Assembly (NCBI GenBank): GCA_947483545.1
Contig: CANKNP010000269.1
Coordinates: 1-7,485 of the forward strand
Direction of reading: 5' to 3'
DNA length: 7,485 nt
From: Deltaproteobacteria bacterium
Lineage (GTDB): Bacteria; Myxococcota; UBA796; SXON01
Each line of letters opens with the position of its first letter. The stretch's first letter is position 1. The notes beneath the pieces are model-generated. The model searched no databases and was not told the DNA's origin. It was given only the letters and a program-made list of their open reading frames with translations. The position numbers were made by a program, and so were the translations under genes. Positions 7,001-7,485 of the stretch are shown piece by piece.

Positions 7001-7485
7001 GGTGCGCGTGCCGCAGTACACCGACGTGACCGTGACCGGGACGGGTGTCCTCAGCGCGCCAGTTTGGGGCGGGTCCACAGGCGGCGTGCTGGCCTTCCGC
7101 GCCCGGGGCACCGTGACCGTGCAAGATGGCGGCCTCATCCACATGGACGAGGCGGGCTACGCCGCAGGCCAGACCGGCACGTTCTCCAACGCGGATGCGT
7201 ACCAGGGCGAGTCCTACGCCGGGACCGGGGATGGCGGCTTGGACTCGTCCAGCGGCGCCTACGGCAATTGGGCGGCGGGGTACTACCTGTCGAACTACGG
7301 CGGTGGCGGTGCGATGATCACCGGCGGTGGTGGCAACTACGGTGGTGGTGCGACGGCGGGCGCGTCCTGGGACGGCGGCGGCTACCCGGAGGCTGCGGCC
7401 GGGCTGACCTACGGCGCTTCGGACCTCTCCACGATGTTCCCCGGTTCCGGCGGCGCAGGCGTGTGGTACGGCAGCAGCTCCCCGG
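4035..7485 (+). CDS. Giant MopE-repeat lipoprotein with Gly-rich C-terminal region (3' end outside window)
   Basis: The frame is open from ATG 4035 to the window end: 1150 codons with no stop, so the true protein is longer. Residues 1-17 are a lipoprotein leader: R3, hydrophobic 4-13, then T-T-G-C with C17 as the lipidated residue (the Thr at -3 is atypical). Arg18 at +2 does not suggest inner-membrane retention, so an outer-membrane or surface site is likely. Residues 28-887 hold a half unit and 13 repeats, each combining a calcium-loop-like D-x-D-x-D-G-x-x-D segment with the DCDD...NPG...E-V-C...D-D-C-D pattern of the MopE putative metal-binding motif. In Methylococcus, MopE and its secreted form bind copper; here metal binding, probably calcium, is inferred. 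Residues 888-1150 have no Cys and look beta-rich, turning Gly/Tyr/Ser-rich from about 1040. The 1150 residues include one lysine (K20). GGAG at 4026-4029 supports the start. Probable role: a surface or extracellular structural, adhesive or metal-binding protein. Confidence 0.9.
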   Translation, partial: MYRLILSSTLLLITTGCRNKDDTSLPTDVDGDGYSDLDDCDDNDPNAGATTTYYADADGDGYGDPARPEELCELLNSYSENPDDCDDLDASVNPGAEDVCDGIDQDCDGVPDNGQESTAFYTDADQDGYGDDTSVVYDCVQPDGTATVGGDCDDTDPAYNPDATEEDCEDPNDYNCDGSVGYDDADLDGFAACAECDDTNASVNPDASEVCNSIDDDCDTLVDGDDDSVDVSTGVVVYADLDGDGFGDANSPANVCEAGEGWVDDATDCDDTRADVNPGASEVCNDLDDDCDALIDDADDSLDGASASAWYADADADGYGDDASTTLACDQPAGTTSVGGDCNDDDSGYNPGIAEDDCTDTNDYNCDGSTGYVDGDGDGYAACEECDDSSGSNYPGAVEYCDGVDNDCDDTVDESDAVDAVTWYADADADTFGDMDTTMLACSQPANYVSDTTDCDDAASAVNPAQTELCNGYDDDCDSEIDESGSGDAMTWYADADSDGYGDMTDMTESCAAPSGYADNGDDCDDTAAGVNPGAWEMCNGYDDNCDGDVDEDSAVDVGDWYADADEDGYGDDDMSVIDCAMPEGYVGDGGDCDDADGAVNPGETEVCNDIDDDCDAGIDEDLDATWYADVDEDGYGDGSAAVEECGTPEGYVMDGSDCDDAARDVNPGATEVCNDIDDDCDAGIDEDLDATWYADVDEDGYGDDGDAVDQCGTPDGYVADGSDCDDAAEDVNPGATEVCNDIDDDCDTGIDEDLSSVWYADMDGDGYGDVTDALSQCGQPANYVLDATDCDDTDGAVNPAGLEVCDDIDNDCDTGIDEGTLLTFYEDADSDTFGNAAVSTSACEAPVDYVSDDTDCDDTDAGVYPGAVERTDGVDEDCDDVIDNGGWAGTGADGAIEISESVTIGDAWVVTSVFDHTFTVDGSPSLAVGDEVLVINMHGSDAAHTHVGSYEFFWVSSVSGGTVTVERAPTVTFGESTNDDLTDQAVQMVRVPQYTDVTVTGTGVLSAPVWGGSTGGVLAFRARGTVTVQDGGLIHMDEAGYAAGQTGTFSNADAYQGESYAGTGDGGLDSSSGAYGNWAAGYYLSNYGGGGAMITGGGGNYGGGATAGASWDGGGYPEAAAGLTYGASDLSTMFPGSGGAGVWYGSSSP
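4116..6695 (+). repeat. In-frame array of 13 MopE/calcium-loop repeats plus a leading half unit
   Basis: The half unit starts at codon 28 (nt 4116). Full units, taken at the aromatic-Tyr or equivalent position, start at nt 4191, 4392, 4578, 4743, 4962, 5148, 5301, 5508, 5715, 5913, 6111, 6309 and 6507; the last ends near 6695. Unit lengths are 67, 62, 55, 73, 62, 51, 69, 69, 66, 66, 66, 66 and about 63 codons. A typical unit has W-Y-A-D-x-D-x-D-G-Y-G-D, a Cys, a GYV-like turn, D-C-D-D, V-N-P-G-A, E-V-C-N, D-D-D-C-D and I-D-E. Units 3 and 6 lack the middle Y-G-D...C...P section. Complete units carry four Cys; unit 13 has three, with Thr replacing the third. Confidence 0.9.
5859..6254 (+). repeat. 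Recent 198-bp tandem duplication inside the repeat array
   Basis: Segments 5859-6056 and 6057-6254 both begin AACGACATCGATGA and end GAGGTGTGC. They align without gaps, with about 23 mismatches by hand count, roughly 88% identity. The next copy, from 6255, keeps the same 198-bp (66-codon) spacing but is more diverged after its first 60 bases or so. This is the youngest visible part of the array and marks a place where unit number may differ between strains. Confidence 0.8.
6696..7485 (+). other. Cysteine-free beta-rich and Gly-rich region of the repeat lipoprotein (partial)
   Basis: Codons 888-1150 differ in composition from the repeats. The first part, to about 1010, alternates Val/Thr/Ile-rich strands with turns (V-G-D-E-V-L-V-I-N near nt 6820-6845, then V-P-Q-Y-T-D-V-T-V-T near 7010), as expected for a beta-sandwich or beta-helix. 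The second part is Gly/Ala/Ser/Tyr-rich, with several GGGG or GGG runs at about codons 1080-1125. I have an unverified memory of similar modules in large bacterial surface proteins, with a G-T-G-x-D-G opening, a V-G-D-E-V-L segment and a G-G-x-x-A-F-R-A-x-G segment. No named domain can be assigned, and the end is outside the window. Confidence 0.6.

Noticed and set aside
4569..7142. An 857-codon open frame on the - strand across the repeat array
   Set aside because: It is codon-aligned with the real + strand gene, so its stops need TTA, CTA or TCA on the + strand, which this high-GC gene avoids. Its Val/His/Ala-rich repeats are reverse-complement echoes of the Asp-rich codons, and it begins at a GTG with no supporting signal.

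Overview
The window is high-GC bacterial DNA with all recognisable genes on the + strand. The organism is most likely a member of the Myxococcota or a close relative. The first protein ends in a MYXO-CTERM-like sorting signal (Cys-Gly-Cys, hydrophobic stretch, Arg cluster) behind an Asp/Thr-rich linker, and the last is a very large lipoprotein built from MopE-type Asp/Cys repeats. Both protein styles are common in that phylum. This assignment is inferred from protein style, not from a marker gene.

Layout. (1) 43-1365 encodes a secreted, surface-anchored protein resembling a metallopeptidase, in which the expected HExxH zinc motif reads Q-E-F-M-H. (2) 1362-2606 encodes a cytoplasmic ATP-grasp ligase whose ATG overlaps the previous stop as ATGA. 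(3) About 2608/2650-3978 encodes an XPB-type superfamily 2 helicase starting at, or just after, the ligase stop; its N-terminal homology begins before the first canonical start codon. (4) After a 56-base gap with a hairpin that buries the Shine-Dalgarno site, 4035 to beyond the window end encodes a predicted lipoprotein. It has a leading half unit and 13 MopE/calcium-loop repeats (nt 4116-6695), then a cysteine-free beta-rich and Gly-rich region that is still open at 7485.

Genes 1-3 are packed like an operon, although they would act in different places: cell surface, small-molecule or peptide ligation, and DNA repair or unwinding. No common pathway can be read from the sequence. Gene 4 may be a separate transcription unit or the operon's last gene. 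The most unusual features are the nearly lysine-free acidic repeat protein, the visible history of its repeat array, the altered zinc motif, the helicase start, and the hairpin ahead of gene 4. I found no RNA genes, mobile elements, CRISPR arrays or origins.
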